NCBI RefSeq assembly: GCF_002795865.1
Contig: NZ_CP024920.1
Span: forward strand, 2,081,001 to 2,145,000
Direction of reading: 5' to 3'
Source of the DNA: Qipengyuania seohaensis
GTDB lineage: Bacteria; Pseudomonadota; Alphaproteobacteria; Sphingomonadales; Sphingomonadaceae
DNA length: 64,000 nt
The notes beneath the pieces are model-generated. The model worked only from the letters and a program-made list of their open reading frames with translations. It had not been told where the DNA came from and made no database searches. The translations under genes were made by a program, and so were the position numbers. This document shows positions 1 to 9,394 of this stretch, piece after piece. The number at the start of each line of letters is the position of its first letter. The first letter of the stretch is position 1.

Positions 1-396
1 CCAGCTGCGCTTGATGATGAAATTGTAGGCCGTGCCCACGAAGATGAAAAACACTGCAAACCGGATCGGTGTCACGATAACGGCCTCCACCAGTCGCGCC
101 CGGTCCGAGATCGGGGCGATATCGCCGAAGCCCGTCGTCGTGATCGAGATCATGGTGAAATAGATCACGTCGAGGAAACTGACTTCCCCGTCGAGATTGT
201 CGACCAGTCCTTCGCGGTCCCACCAGTGGACCATGACCACGATGCCGATAAGGAAAAGCGCCAGGCCCAGCCTGATGCCAAGATCTCCCCATACAGGAAT
301 TTTCACCGCTCGGCGCAAGGGTTTGAACCGCGGACCGCGGTATGTCCGCGGGCTCTTGTCCGGCATGATCCGGTCGATCTGCTTTTGCCTGCTCAT
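1..396 (-). CDS. K+ channel-like protein (3' end beyond window)
   Basis: The visible 132 codons encode an N-terminal cytoplasmic basic stretch, a first membrane helix (about residues 41-57), a pore loop with the selectivity filter TTTGFGDI (about 87-94), and a second hydrophobic helix reaching the window edge. This is the layout of 2-TM ion channels of the KcsA/MthK type, which pass K+ across the inner membrane. Many such proteins continue into a cytoplasmic TrkA-N/RCK domain; that part would lie outside the window. I chose the ATG that starts MSRQKQ because it opens the frame just before the first charged stretch. It lies downstream of surE on the same strand. Confidence 0.85.
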   Translation of the reverse strand, partial: MSRQKQIDRIMPDKSPRTYRGPRFKPLRRAVKIPVWGDLGIRLGLALFLIGIVVMVHWWDREGLVDNLDGEVSFLDVIYFTMISITTTGFGDIAPISDRARLVEAVIVTPIRFAVFFIFVGTAYNFIIKRSW

Positions 397-440
397 TCAA
401 AACAGTAGGTGGGCGAGCGCGGCAGGACGGTCAAGACCGC

Positions 441-1205
441 TTAGCTTTCATAGCGTTCGCCCAACGCGCCGAGCGAGGCGTGATGGGTGAGGTCGAGATG
501 TAGCGGAGTGACCGAAACGAAGCCTTCCTCGATGGCTTCGAGATCGGTCCCGTGGTCCAGCGTGTGCTCGATCGGATCGAGGCCGAACCAGAAATATTCG
601 AAGCCGCGCGGGTCGCGCCCTTCGACCACCGTGCCGCGCGAATAGTCGTGAAAGCCCTGCCGCGTCGCACGGATACCGCGCACTTCGCTGCCCGGGCGCG
701 GCGGGAAGTTGATGTTGACGAGCGTGCGCTTGGGCAGGGGCGTGTCGAGCAGCGGCGCAAGGACGCGCTCGCCCCATTCCACGGCCGCACCGAACTGGAC
801 GCCATTGCCGAGCCCTTCCTTGGCGTAGACCTGGCTGAGCGCGATGGAGCGGATGCCGGCCAGCGCCCCTTCGATGGCCGCCGATACCGTCCCCGAATAG
901 GTGATGTCGTCGCCAAGGTTCGCCCCGCGATTGACGCCGGACAGGATCAGGTCGGGCGGTCCGTCCATGACCTTGCGCAGGCCCATGGTGACGGAATCGG
1001 TGGGCGTGCCGGTCACGGAAAAGCGCCTGTCGTCGTGCTTGCGCAGGCGCACGGGCCGCGTCAGCGTGAGCGCGTGGCCCATGCCCGACTGTTCCTCGTC
1101 GGGAGCGCAGATCCAGATGTCGTCGGAAAACTTGCGCGCGATGCCCTCGAGCACTTCGAGGCCCGCTGCGCGGATGCCGTCGTCATTGGTAAGAAGGATC
1201 CTCAT
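441..1205 (-). CDS. surE: 5'/3'-nucleotidase SurE
   Basis: The 254-residue protein begins [10 protein letters not shown], the metal-binding DD motif of SurE, and carries the family's SGxNxGxN signature ([10 protein letters not shown], about residues 89-98) and SGTVSAA (about 104-110). SurE hydrolyses nucleoside monophosphates in the cytoplasm and acts in stationary-phase survival. The length is normal for the family. Its ATG overlaps the serS stop as ATGA, so the two genes are translationally coupled. This serS-surE order is common in sphingomonads. Confidence 0.97.
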   Translation of the reverse strand: MRILLTNDDGIRAAGLEVLEGIARKFSDDIWICAPDEEQSGMGHALTLTRPVRLRKHDDRRFSVTGTPTDSVTMGLRKVMDGPPDLILSGVNRGANLGDDITYSGTVSAAIEGALAGIRSIALSQVYAKEGLGNGVQFGAAVEWGERVLAPLLDTPLPKRTLVNINFPPRPGSEVRGIRATRQGFHDYSRGTVVEGRDPRGFEYFWFGLDPIEHTLDHGTDLEAIEEGFVSVTPLHLDLTHHASLGALGERYES

Positions 1206-2662
1206 GCTGCAGGTTCCAGCTTGGTGACGCCGCCCATGTAGGGGGCGAGGGCTTCGGGCACGGTGACGCTGCCGTCTTCGTTCTGGTAATTCTCCATGAC
1301 CGCGACCAGCGTGCGGCCGACCGCGAGGCCCGAGCCGTTGAGTGTGTGGAGGAAGCGGGTCTTCTTCTCGCCTTCGGGACGATAGCGCGCATTCATGCGG
1401 CGCGCCTGGAATTCGCCCGTGTTCGAGCAGGAGGAAATCTCGCGGTAGGCACCCTGTCCGGGCAGCCAGACTTCAAGATCGAAGGTCTTGCGCGCACCGA
1501 AGCCCATGTCGCCGACACACAGCAGCATCTTGCGATAGGGAAGCTCCAGCGCCTCGAGGATGCCCTCGGCACACCGGGTCATGCGCTCGTGCTCGGCCTC
1601 GCTGTCTTCCGGGCGGCAGATGCTGACCATCTCGACCTTTTCGAACTGGTGCTGGCGGATGAACCCGCGCGTGTCCTTGCCTGCAGAGCCCGCTTCGCTG
1701 CGGAAGCACAGCGTATGGGCGGTAAGGCGGATGGGTTCGACCGGTTCTGGAATGATCTGGTCTGCGACCGAGGCGGTCAGCGGGACTTCCGAGGTTGGGA
1801 TGAGCCATTGACCTGGGATGATTGAGCTCAATTCGTTCGAATCGACTTGCCAGATATCCTCGACCTCAGGGTCAGAGAAGTCATTGTGCTCTTCGAAAGC
1901 TTCCATGGGGACCACAAATTTCGTCCCCACGTTAGACATATCGAGCTTACTGATATCAACACGACCATTGGTTTTCGGTAATGGCGGAGGCGTCCGGTAA
2001 GTTTGAAAACTATCGTCAGCAAACTTGGGCAGCTTGTCAGTGCCGTACATGGCATCGTCGTTGACCAGCACCGGCGGATTGCATTCGGTATAGCCGTTCT
2101 CGCGCGTTTGCTTGTCGAGCATGAACTGGGCAAGCGCGCGGTGAAGGCGGGCCATGTCGCCGCGCAGGAAGGTGAAGCGCGCACCCGACAGCTTGGCGCC
2201 GGTTTCGAAGTCCATGCCGAGCGCAGGGCCGATATCGGCGTGTTCCTTTGGCTCGAAAGCGAAATCGCGCTTGTCGCCCCAGCGCGAGACTTCGACATTG
2301 TCGTCCTCGTCTTCGCCTTCCGGCACATCGTCGGCGGGAAGGTTCGGCAGCCGGGCCAAGAGGTCGTCGAGCTCGGCGCCGGCTTCGCGTTCGGCCTGTT
2401 CCCATTCGGGCATCGAAGCCTTGATTTCGGCCACTTCAGCCTTCAGCGCCTCGGCCTTGTCCTTGTCGCCCTGGCCCATCGCCTGGCCGATTGCCTTGGA
2501 GGCTTCGTTGCGGCGGCTCTGCGCTTCCTGGACCCGCGTCTGCGCCTCGCGCTTGCGGGCGTCGAGGGCGAGGATGCGGTCGGATACGGCTTCTCCGCCG
2601 CGCCTGGTCATGGCGGCATCGAAGTCGGACGGATTGGCTCTGATAAAGGCGATGTCGTGCAT
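1202..2662 (-). CDS. serS: Seryl-tRNA synthetase with an unusual insertion
   Basis: Class II synthetase charging tRNA-Ser. The 486-residue product has the N-terminal coiled-coil tRNA arm (about residues 30-110), then the catalytic core with the TSE serine-binding motif (290-292), FRSEAGS (320-326, motif 2 region) and the C-terminal motif 3 region around [11 protein letters not shown] (442-452). I took [11 protein letters not shown] as start because all SerS begin this way; the longer frame upstream adds 70 residues with no family character. The protein is about 60 residues longer than typical bacterial SerS, all of it between FADDSFQT (214-221) and WLIPTSEVP (286-294). The frame stays open, so the gene looks functional. 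It is divergent from the sulfotransferase gene. Confidence 0.95.
   Translation of the reverse strand: MHDIAFIRANPSDFDAAMTRRGGEAVSDRILALDARKREAQTRVQEAQSRRNEASKAIGQAMGQGDKDKAEALKAEVAEIKASMPEWEQAEREAGAELDDLLARLPNLPADDVPEGEDEDDNVEVSRWGDKRDFAFEPKEHADIGPALGMDFETGAKLSGARFTFLRGDMARLHRALAQFMLDKQTRENGYTECNPPVLVNDDAMYGTDKLPKFADDSFQTYRTPPPLPKTNGRVDISKLDMSNVGTKFVVPMEAFEEHNDFSDPEVEDIWQVDSNELSSIIPGQWLIPTSEVPLTASVADQIIPEPVEPIRLTAHTLCFRSEAGSAGKDTRGFIRQHQFEKVEMVSICRPEDSEAEHERMTRCAEGILEALELPYRKMLLCVGDMGFGARKTFDLEVWLPGQGAYREISSCSNTGEFQARRMNARYRPEGEKKTRFLHTLNGSGLAVGRTLVAVMENYQNEDGSVTVPEALAPYMGGVTKLEPAA
1811..1999 (-). other. In-frame insertion within serS
   Basis: These codons encode SerS residues about 222-284, absent from standard SerS, where the DSFQT segment is followed almost directly by the [10 protein letters not shown] motif. 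The insert is hydrophilic and acidic in its middle. Its DNA is visibly AT-richer than the flanking serS sequence, with runs such as gatatcaacacgaccat. It lacks intein hallmarks (no Cys/Ser at the start, no HN at the end) and is too short for an intein. It may be an inserted loop domain or a domesticated small element; origin unknown. Confidence 0.75.
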
Positions 2663-2747
2663 GGTGCGCGCTATGCCGCCTGCGCGCCGCCTTGGCCAGT
2701 GAGGAAAAGAGCGGGCACCCATCCTGATCTCGTACATTGAAGCATCT

Positions 2748-4097
2748 ATGGCCGCACCCGATGCGCCCACGCCGAAAGAGAGGCCGAGACACTTGCAAAA
2801 CCAGCCGCTTACGCCGCCCCGCCGCACACGTTTCATCGATGTAGCCGACGCGGCGATCCGGGCAGGGCGCAAGGTCGGCCTCGTCGATCCCGCGCGGCTG
2901 GAGCCGGATTTCCTGATCGAACAGGTGAGCGAAGCCTATGGATCGGACGATTTCGGCGATCGCTGGTTCGAGGGCGCGCTGGAGGTGCTGCTCGATTCGA
3001 CGAAAGTCGAAGCAAGACTGAACGCGGCCGGCGACTTCTCCGCCATGAAGACGATCCACCACCTGCTGCGCGACCGGCTCTATGCGCAGCAATGGTTCGA
3101 CCGGCACCCGGAAATCCTGGCGCGGCCAATCAGGAACCCGGTCGTGATCGTCGGCCCGATGCGCTCGGGGACCACCCGGATGCATCGCCTTCTGGCAAGC
3201 GACCAGAGGTTCGCGCACCTGCGCAGTTTCGAGACGATCAGCCCTGTCCCGCGTCCGGGTTTCGAGGAGGTCATGGCAGGAGAGGCGGAGGACTTCCGGC
3301 CCAAGCTGGCCGCGCGCATCATGAAGGTCGCCCGGCTCGCCAATCCGCGCACCCTGTCGATCCATCCCACCGGCCCGTTCGAGCCGGAAGAGGAACTCGG
3401 CCTGATCGCCGCAAGCATGTACGGCATGAAATTCGAGGCGCAGTGGCGCATCCCGACCTTTGCCAGGTGGAGCGAGGCGGAATCGGCGGTCCCGGCTTAC
3501 CGGCACATGGCGAACCTGTTGCGCCTCATCGGATGGTCGCAGCAGGAAAGCTCGCTGCGGCCGTGGATCCTCAAGACCCCGCAGCACATGCTGGACTTGC
3601 CCGCCTTGCTGGAAGTGTTCCCCGATGCGAGGCTGATCTTCACGCATCGCGACCCGCAATCGATCGTCGGCAGCGCCGCCTCGCTCGCATGGAACCAGAC
3701 AATTATCTATTCGGACGATGTTTCACCCGATGAAATCGGGCGTGAGTGGCTGCGTAAGACCGAGCTAATGATATCCCGCATGCGCGACGCGCGCGACGCA
3801 ATACCGCGCGATAGAATGATCGACGTCCAGTTCGATGCCATGGACCGCGACTGGCGCGGGACAATGGAGCGGGTCTACGATTTCCTCGGTTTCGACATCA
3901 CTCCGGCCGTGCCGGGGATGGAGGCATTCCTCGCCCGTTCCGCTGCGCAAAAGAGGACGCCGCACCAGTATTCGCTTGCCGAGTTCGGTCTGGAAGCCGG
4001 CCAGGTTTACGAACGGCTTGGTGATTATGTTCGCACCTATGGGATTGCCGTCGACCACCCCCGTGCGACAACCGGAGCGGCCATCGCCGCTGGATAG
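2748..4097 (+). CDS. Sulfotransferase family protein
   Basis: The 449-residue protein has the PAPS 5'-phosphosulfate loop [12 protein letters not shown] (about residues 138-149) and a later region [21 protein letters not shown]-type (about 280-300) followed by FTHRDP, the 3'-phosphate loop of sulfotransferases. It should transfer sulfate from PAPS to an alcohol or amine acceptor; the substrate cannot be read from sequence. The first about 120 residues form a family-specific helical region. It is transcribed away from serS and converges on the TonB receptor gene, with a hairpin between them. Confidence 0.9.
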   Translation: MAAPDAPTPKERPRHLQNQPLTPPRRTRFIDVADAAIRAGRKVGLVDPARLEPDFLIEQVSEAYGSDDFGDRWFEGALEVLLDSTKVEARLNAAGDFSAMKTIHHLLRDRLYAQQWFDRHPEILARPIRNPVVIVGPMRSGTTRMHRLLASDQRFAHLRSFETISPVPRPGFEEVMAGEAEDFRPKLAARIMKVARLANPRTLSIHPTGPFEPEEELGLIAASMYGMKFEAQWRIPTFARWSEAESAVPAYRHMANLLRLIGWSQQESSLRPWILKTPQHMLDLPALLEVFPDARLIFTHRDPQSIVGSAASLAWNQTIIYSDDVSPDEIGREWLRKTELMISRMRDARDAIPRDRMIDVQFDAMDRDWRGTMERVYDFLGFDITPAVPGMEAFLARSAAQKRTPHQYSLAEFGLEAGQVYERLGDYVRTYGIAVDHPRATTGAAIAAG

Positions 4098-4100
4098 GTA

Positions 4101-4135
4101 GAAGGCGGCGATCCGGTTTCCCGGTCGCCGCCTTC
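4101..4135. terminator. Bidirectional hairpin between convergent genes
   Basis: Perfect 11-bp inverted repeat GAAGGCGGCGA / TCGCCGCCTTC with a further CCGG/CCGG pairing inside. It lies directly between the sulfotransferase stop and the receptor stop, the expected place for a shared terminator. There is no long T run on either side. Confidence 0.7.
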
Positions 4136-4159
4136 CTGGGAGAGCTGGTTGCTCGGTGC

Positions 4160-6484
4160 TCAGTATTCGAAGGTGAGCGTTGCGAAGACCTGCCGCGGAT
4201 TGCCGTAGAACGCAGTCAGCGTTCCGTCGGGGCCCAGCGTGGGGATCGGGAATCCGTTGGTTCCGTTCTGGATTTCGCCGGTCTCCGGGTCGGTCAGGAC
4301 GAAAGTATAACCGCTCGTCTTGTATTCCTTGTCGAGCAGGTTCTTGCCGTAGAGCCCGATGCTCCAGTTGCCGCCCGGCGCGGTCCATTTCACGCTCGCA
4401 TCTACGAGAGCGTAGCCGTCCTGGTCGAGATAGGGGTTCGGAATTTCGAACTGGCTCACCTTGCTGCGATAGGAGACCGTTGCGCCCAGGTAGAGATCGC
4501 CGCTGCCCAGATCGGCATCGTAGCTGGCGGTCAGGCTGCCGGTGAACTCGGGCGTGTTCTGGACGACGCGGAAGTCGGCAACATCGGTGGGAGTGCCGCC
4601 GATATCGGTGATATATTCGTCGTATTCCGCGTCGATATAGCCGAGCGAGCCCGACAGGCCGAAGCCGCCGCCGAAGCGCGCGTTTGCTTCCAGTTCGAGA
4701 CCCTTGAAGGTGGCTTTACCCGCGTTCGACACAACACCGCAGAAGCTCGGCAGGCCGCCAACTTCGCAGGCAACCGAACCCGGGATCTGCACATCGGTGT
4801 AGTCCGCGTAGAAGGCAGCAGCCGCGATGTTCAGAATGCCGAGGCTGCCTTTGTAGCCCACTTCGTAGCTGTCGACCTCTTCCGGGGCGAAGCTGAGGAA
4901 ATCGGCCACTTCGGCGTCGGTCGGTGCACCGGTAATGGCTGCCGGAGCATTCGCCCCGACGCCGCGCGGATCGAAGCCACCGCCCTTGAAGCCCTTGGAA
5001 TAGCTGGCGTAAATGTTGTGATCGGGCGTCGGCATGAAGCTGATCGAGGCGCGCGGGGTGAATTTCTTGAATTCCCTGCTGCCGTCGAAATCGGTCGAAG
5101 GCCCGCCGAATGGCACGCCTGCGCCGCCGAAGATCGGCGAGCCGCCGCCAAGATAATTCTGGCGCAGGATGCTGGCGCTACGCTCATCCCAGGTATAGCG
5201 GCCACCCAGAGACAGGCTGAGCTGATCGGTGAAGTCGAAGGTGAAGTCCCCGAAGATTGCATAGGTTTCGGTGTCGACTTCCGCTTGCGTGTAAGCCGTC
5301 AGGCCCGGGAAAGTGGTGAAGATGCGCACGTCGAACAGCGTGTCGGCCTTCGCATCGAGATAGTAGAAGCCGAGCAGGCCGGACAGCGCTCCGCCATCGT
5401 CCCACAAGAGCTGGAATTCCTGGCTCAGCTGCTCGTTGAGATAGGCGCCGGGCACGTCGAGATCGACCACCGGAAGTGCATCGAAATCGATCGGCGTATA
5501 GCTGTCGTCCTTGCGCCATGCGGAGATCGAACGAAGCGTCAGCGCGTCCGACAATTCCATCTCGGCGTGGAGCGAAATCCCGTAGCTTTCGACGTCCTGT
5601 TCCGGATCGTTCAACGCTCCGCGCGTGTCGAACACGTTGTCGAGGATCGGCGCGCCCGAAGCGAGGCCGGGGATGAGGCGCGTACCACCGCGGGGGAGGG
5701 ACTTGTCCTTGGTGTAGTCGCCCTGAAGGCGAATGAAGCCGGGCTCGTCATAGCCGCCGACTTCCAGGCTGAGCCGTCCGGCCCAGATATCCTTGTTGTA
5801 GTTCTCGAGCCCCGTAGTGAGGTTGTCGCCGAACCCGCCGCGCGACAGGCGTGCGAGCGAGCCGCCGATACGCACCATGTCGCCCATCGGAACGGAAGCG
5901 GTCACGACGCCCTCTGCCTGGTCATACGTGCCATAGGTGGCGCGCGCCTTGAACGAGGGTTCGAGCGGCAGCCGCTTGGTCACGTATTTGACGGCACCGC
6001 CGATTGTGTTGCGTCCGTAAAGGGTTCCCTGCGGGCCGCGCAGGATCTCGATCCGCTCGACGTCGTAGATATCGAGCACCGCCGCCTGTGGTCGGTTCAG
6101 GTAAACGTCGTCGAGATAGATGCCGACGCCCTGCTCGAAGCCCGATACGGGATCCTGCTGGCCAATGCCGCGAATGAAGGCAGACAGGGTGGAGTTGGTA
6201 GCGCGGCTGGCTTCCAGCGTTACGTTGGGGACCGCCTGCGCGATGTCGGTGATATCCAGCGCGCCGCGCTCTTCAAGAGATTCGCCCGAGAAGGCTGAAA
6301 CGGCGATCGGCACATCGATCAGACGTTCTTCGCGGCGGCGGGCAGTAACGACGATCACGTCCTCGCTCTCGTCGATCTCTGCAACGGCATCCGTTTCCGA
6401 CTGGGCCGAAGCGGGCGTAGCGAGTGCCGCGCAAGCGACACCAGTCATCAATGCTGCCGTCAGGCGCACGGGGTGAAAATGCAT
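4160..6484 (-). CDS. TonB-dependent outer-membrane receptor
   Basis: The 774-residue product has a signal peptide (about 1-28, ending ASAQ), a TonB box DVIVVTA (42-48), a plug domain with LRGPQGTLYGRNTIGGAV, and a long beta-barrel ending in the aromatic residue of TLTFEY. Such receptors import ligands across the outer membrane using TonB-ExbBD energy. The FIRGIG-QQDP and RGPQGTLYGRN features match the large sphingomonad subfamily that takes up plant and aromatic compounds or sterols, but the ligand is not readable. I chose MHFHPVR because GGGAGG lies 7 bases upstream. It is divergent from a TetR gene that probably regulates it. Confidence 0.95.
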   Translation of the reverse strand: MHFHPVRLTAALMTGVACAALATPASAQSETDAVAEIDESEDVIVVTARRREERLIDVPIAVSAFSGESLEERGALDITDIAQAVPNVTLEASRATNSTLSAFIRGIGQQDPVSGFEQGVGIYLDDVYLNRPQAAVLDIYDVERIEILRGPQGTLYGRNTIGGAVKYVTKRLPLEPSFKARATYGTYDQAEGVVTASVPMGDMVRIGGSLARLSRGGFGDNLTTGLENYNKDIWAGRLSLEVGGYDEPGFIRLQGDYTKDKSLPRGGTRLIPGLASGAPILDNVFDTRGALNDPEQDVESYGISLHAEMELSDALTLRSISAWRKDDSYTPIDFDALPVVDLDVPGAYLNEQLSQEFQLLWDDGGALSGLLGFYYLDAKADTLFDVRIFTTFPGLTAYTQAEVDTETYAIFGDFTFDFTDQLSLSLGGRYTWDERSASILRQNYLGGGSPIFGGAGVPFGGPSTDFDGSREFKKFTPRASISFMPTPDHNIYASYSKGFKGGGFDPRGVGANAPAAITGAPTDAEVADFLSFAPEEVDSYEVGYKGSLGILNIAAAAFYADYTDVQIPGSVACEVGGLPSFCGVVSNAGKATFKGLELEANARFGGGFGLSGSLGYIDAEYDEYITDIGGTPTDVADFRVVQNTPEFTGSLTASYDADLGSGDLYLGATVSYRSKVSQFEIPNPYLDQDGYALVDASVKWTAPGGNWSIGLYGKNLLDKEYKTSGYTFVLTDPETGEIQNGTNGFPIPTLGPDGTLTAFYGNPRQVFATLTFEY

Positions 6485-6522
6485 TTCGGAACCTCCCTCA
6501 TAATCTCTCGACATGAGCAATA

Positions 6523-6545
6523 TTGAAAACTGAACCACCTTTCAA
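6523..6545. promoter_or_regulatory. Possible TetR operator between receptor and regulator
   Basis: TTGAAA and TTTCAA form an inverted repeat with an 11-base spacer inside the 120-base divergent region. The placement suits an operator for the adjacent TetR protein. The arms are short, so this is a suggestion only. Confidence 0.3.
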
Positions 6546-6604
6546 GTTTAATCTTGCGTTATGCCGGGCAGACGGGGTAGCGAGGGATAAGGGAGGCAGT
6601 TTGG

Positions 6605-7216
6605 ATGGACCGCGAAACGATCGAGAGCCCCAAGGTTCCGCGCACCGAAAGGGGGCGCAAAACCCAGCGCAAACTGCTGGATGCGGCGGCCATCGAATTC
6701 GGTGAGCGCGGCTTCCACGATGCGTCGATCAGCTCGATCACGCGCCGGGCAGGTGTGGCACTCGGCTCTTTCTACACCTATTTCGACAGCAAGGATGCGA
6801 TCTTCCGTGCGCTTGTGCTCGACATGAGCGACGCGGTGAAATCCGCAGCGCGCGACGCCATCGCGGACGAGACCGACCCGCTCGCGATAGAGCGTGCGGC
6901 GCTTGGCGGGTTCCTGCGCTTTGCCAGCGAACACAAGGAAATCTACCGCATCATCGACGAGGCGGAATTCGTCGATCCGGAAAGCTACCGGGCCCATTAC
7001 GAGACGATCGGCGAACGAATCGCACAGCGCCTGAAAGACGGAGCGCAGGTGGGTGTGATGCGGTCGGATCTGGGCGAGGTCGAGGCCTGGGCCCTGATGG
7101 GGATGAATGTGTTCCTAGGGCTGCGTTATGCCATCTGGAACAGGCAGGGCGATCCCGATCCCGAAACGGTGGCCAAGGCTGCCAATACCTTGCTTGCAAA
7201 GGGAATAGAGGCCTGA
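6605..7216 (+). CDS. TetR/AcrR family transcriptional regulator
   Basis: The 203-residue protein has an N-terminal helix-turn-helix (about residues 14-60: RKLLDAAAIEFGERGFHDAS through GSFYTYFDSKDAIF), the typical TetR pattern, and a helical ligand domain after it. The ATG has AGGGAGG 6-12 bases upstream. The divergent position beside the TonB-dependent receptor suggests it controls that receptor in response to an imported compound or its product; this is inference from position. Confidence 0.92.
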   Translation: MDRETIESPKVPRTERGRKTQRKLLDAAAIEFGERGFHDASISSITRRAGVALGSFYTYFDSKDAIFRALVLDMSDAVKSAARDAIADETDPLAIERAALGGFLRFASEHKEIYRIIDEAEFVDPESYRAHYETIGERIAQRLKDGAQVGVMRSDLGEVEAWALMGMNVFLGLRYAIWNRQGDPDPETVAKAANTLLAKGIEA

Positions 7217-7270
7217 CCCCCCGGAACACGAGCCGTCTCTGACCGTTATATGGACAAAGGAGACACGAAT

Positions 7271-7531
7271 ATGATTGGCAAGGTTATCGGCGCCTATATG
7301 GGCGACAGGCTTGCGAAGAAGACGTCCACCGGCATTGGCGGGGCAGGCGGTGCAGCGCTCGGCGTCATTGCAGCAGCCGCGCTGCGCAGGTTGAGCCTTC
7401 CGGCGATGATCGCGCTTGGTGCAGGTGGTTACATCGCCAAGAAGCTGTCGGAAAAGAACACCGGTACCGGCGATGCCGAACCGCAGACTATCAAGTCTGC
7501 GAAGGTGAAAAAGCCTGCCGAGGCAGCCTGA
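7271..7531 (+). CDS. Small membrane-associated protein, function unknown
   Basis: An 86-residue protein starting MIGKVIGAYMGDRLAKK, then a glycine/alanine-rich hydrophobic segment (about residues 25-60) and a lysine-rich tail. I chose the second ATG because AAAGGAGA lies 8 bases before it; the first ATG overlaps that ribosome-binding site. I do not recognise the family. The alternation of small residues resembles glycine-zipper type membrane proteins. A strong hairpin terminator follows. Confidence 0.75.
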   Translation: MIGKVIGAYMGDRLAKKTSTGIGGAGGAALGVIAAAALRRLSLPAMIALGAGGYIAKKLSEKNTGTGDAEPQTIKSAKVKKPAEAA

Positions 7532-7553
7532 ACCGCCTGAAATCGCCTTGTAG

Positions 7554-7583
7554 AAACGCCGTCCCGATCGGGGCGGCGTTTTT
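7554..7583. terminator. Rho-independent terminator, probably bidirectional
   Basis: AAACGCCG and CGGCGTTT flank CCC-GATC-GGG, followed by TTTTT on the plus strand. The minus strand also ends in TTT after the stem, so it can serve the gene upstream and the SLOG gene that converges from the right. Confidence 0.88.
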
Positions 7584-7591
7584 CATTGGGG

Positions 7592-9394
7592 TCAGCCCGG
7601 CAGGGCAATGGGCCGCGTTTCGTATTGCTGCTGCCACTGGTGCACATCCGACAGCATGATGTCGCTAAGCCTCCTGATCCTGTCTACGAGGCGCGTGTAG
7701 CCAAGATCATCGCGCTGGAATGACGCTTCGAGCTTGCGCAGGCGGCGGGCGAGGGCGGTCGATCGTTCTGCAGTCGCGGCGAAATCGCCCTGCATGCGGA
7801 TGCCGTACAGGGCCGCGGCGAGTGCCGGGAAAAAGGCGGTCGCGAAAGTCGTGACCGCTGCCAGGCTGACACCGGATATATAGCCCATCTTGTCCGAGAA
7901 GATCGGGGTCGACAGGTAAAGGGCGCAAAACATGATCGTGCCGACGAACAACCAGTCGCCTGCCTCGTGCAACCTATGGTTGGTATGTTCCATCAAATGG
8001 GCGTTGCCGTCGTGATAGGCGATCTGGTCGCGGATCAAGCGGATGGCCGTCTCCCGAACCCGCGCCAGGTAGTCGCGGTCCAACTGCCCAGGCGGCATAT
8101 CCAGTTCGCGCGCCGTGGCACGGGCATACCAGGTGACCCAGCCCGGGTGCGTGGTACCATCCTCCACGTCGCGCAGTTCCAGCCTTCCTAGTGTCGAGGA
8201 CATTGCCAGCAACCTGAGGCGCTCGGCCAGATGGCGCCTGTCGATCCACATCGTATGGAAATCCGACCTGCGCGCACTTCGCGTGTTCAGGATGATGAGG
8301 GCGATTACCAGCAGCTCGGCGGCGATCAGGAAAGACTTGCCCGCGGGCCAGAACAGGCCCGACAGCGCAAGCAGGACCGCGAGGGCAGCCAGCGTGAAAT
8401 TGGTCACGAAACTGCTTCTGAACCGCAAGGCGAAATAGCTCGCCGCCATATCCGCTCTTGCGAAGCGGTCGGCAACCTCGTCGTTCAGCCTGCGCCCGAG
8501 GGCTCCGAGACCTGCGAAGGGTTCGACCATCGGCATGAAGTACGTGCGCGCTTCGGCGACGGTGGGCATCTTGAAGCGCGTCTTGGCGATGCTTTTCGTC
8601 CCGCATGCAAGCAGCAGGAGGGGCCAGGCCATGCTGAACTGCTTGCGCTTGGGAGCGGGGGCGTAAAAGGTCTGCAGGCATTGCGCATCCTCGCCTTCGG
8701 GCGGCGCGCAAAGAGCCTCGAGCAGCTGGGTCAGGGCTTTCGACAGCTCGACACGTTCGACCCCATCGATGGACGGACGGTCCGGTATCTCGTCGTGAAG
8801 GCCGCTCCACAGCAATTGCGGTGGGTGGACCTCGTCGGGCCAGACATGGATGACAGGCATATGGCTGGCCACGGCCTGGGCGACGACTTCCGTCGTGCCG
8901 CCACGGCCGCGGGCTGCATCGCCGTCCCATACTGCGATGAGGATGTCCGACTGGGCCAGCACGAGGCGACCGATCGCTTCGTAAGCTCCGGGATCGCCCG
9001 GCTCGTGATCGACAAGTTCCACTGTGCTTTCCGCCGTCTCGATCAGGGCCAGCGTCTTTGCCCATTCGGAAGGTTCGAAATCGCGCGCATAGTCTTCCTT
9101 GCGAAAAGGCAGGCAGGCGGAGAGCGGCAAGCCCTGCGCCAGCGCCGCTTCGGCAGCCACCGTATCGGCACCGGTTGCCATGGCGGAGATCAGCCTGACG
9201 ACAGGCTCCTCGTCGGAGAAAACATCGCGGTTGCGTTCGAAGATGTCGTGAAGGGCGGTTTTCGCGCGGGCGAAAATGTCCTCGCAGCCATGCCTTACGG
9301 CCTCATTTCGGTCGGTCGGCAATCGCGGTGGCCTGTGACCGGTGATGCCGATGCGCAAGGTGAGGCGCGGTTTCAGATCGAGCTGTTTCGACAT
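7592..9394 (-). CDS. SLOG-domain protein with C-terminal membrane helices (SLATT-like)
   Basis: The N-terminal half (about residues 12-185) looks like a SLOG Rossmann domain: IGITGHRPPRL at 15-25, SAMATGADTVAAEAAL at 70-85, and DILIAVWDG plus a GRGGTTEVV loop at 150-171. SLOG domains bind or process nucleotide ligands, often NAD-derived. The C-terminal half has two hydrophobic hairpins (about 329-370 and 481-529), each followed by a charged helical stretch, like the SLATT 2-TM effector proposed to form pores. The ATG follows the TIR gene's TGA with no gap, so the two are co-transcribed. SLOG-SLATT pairs are known from comparative genomics as presumed nucleotide-triggered effectors; function here is inference. 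Confidence 0.75.
   Translation of the reverse strand: MSKQLDLKPRLTLRIGITGHRPPRLPTDRNEAVRHGCEDIFARAKTALHDIFERNRDVFSDEEPVVRLISAMATGADTVAAEAALAQGLPLSACLPFRKEDYARDFEPSEWAKTLALIETAESTVELVDHEPGDPGAYEAIGRLVLAQSDILIAVWDGDAARGRGGTTEVVAQAVASHMPVIHVWPDEVHPPQLLWSGLHDEIPDRPSIDGVERVELSKALTQLLEALCAPPEGEDAQCLQTFYAPAPKRKQFSMAWPLLLLACGTKSIAKTRFKMPTVAEARTYFMPMVEPFAGLGALGRRLNDEVADRFARADMAASYFALRFRSSFVTNFTLAALAVLLALSGLFWPAGKSFLIAAELLVIALIILNTRSARRSDFHTMWIDRRHLAERLRLLAMSSTLGRLELRDVEDGTTHPGWVTWYARATARELDMPPGQLDRDYLARVRETAIRLIRDQIAYHDGNAHLMEHTNHRLHEAGDWLFVGTIMFCALYLSTPIFSDKMGYISGVSLAAVTTFATAFFPALAAALYGIRMQGDFAATAERSTALARRLRKLEASFQRDDLGYTRLVDRIRRLSDIMLSDVHQWQQQYETRPIALPG

Noticed and set aside
1811-1999. Intein or intron in serS
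   Set aside because: Too short for an intein and lacks splice-junction residues; the frame is continuous, so no intron is needed.
7592-9394. Adenylate/guanylate cyclase assignment for the TIR-SLOG operon
   Set aside because: The TIR protein shares the TolB-like and TPR parts seen in CyaC-like proteins, but neither protein has a cyclase catalytic domain.
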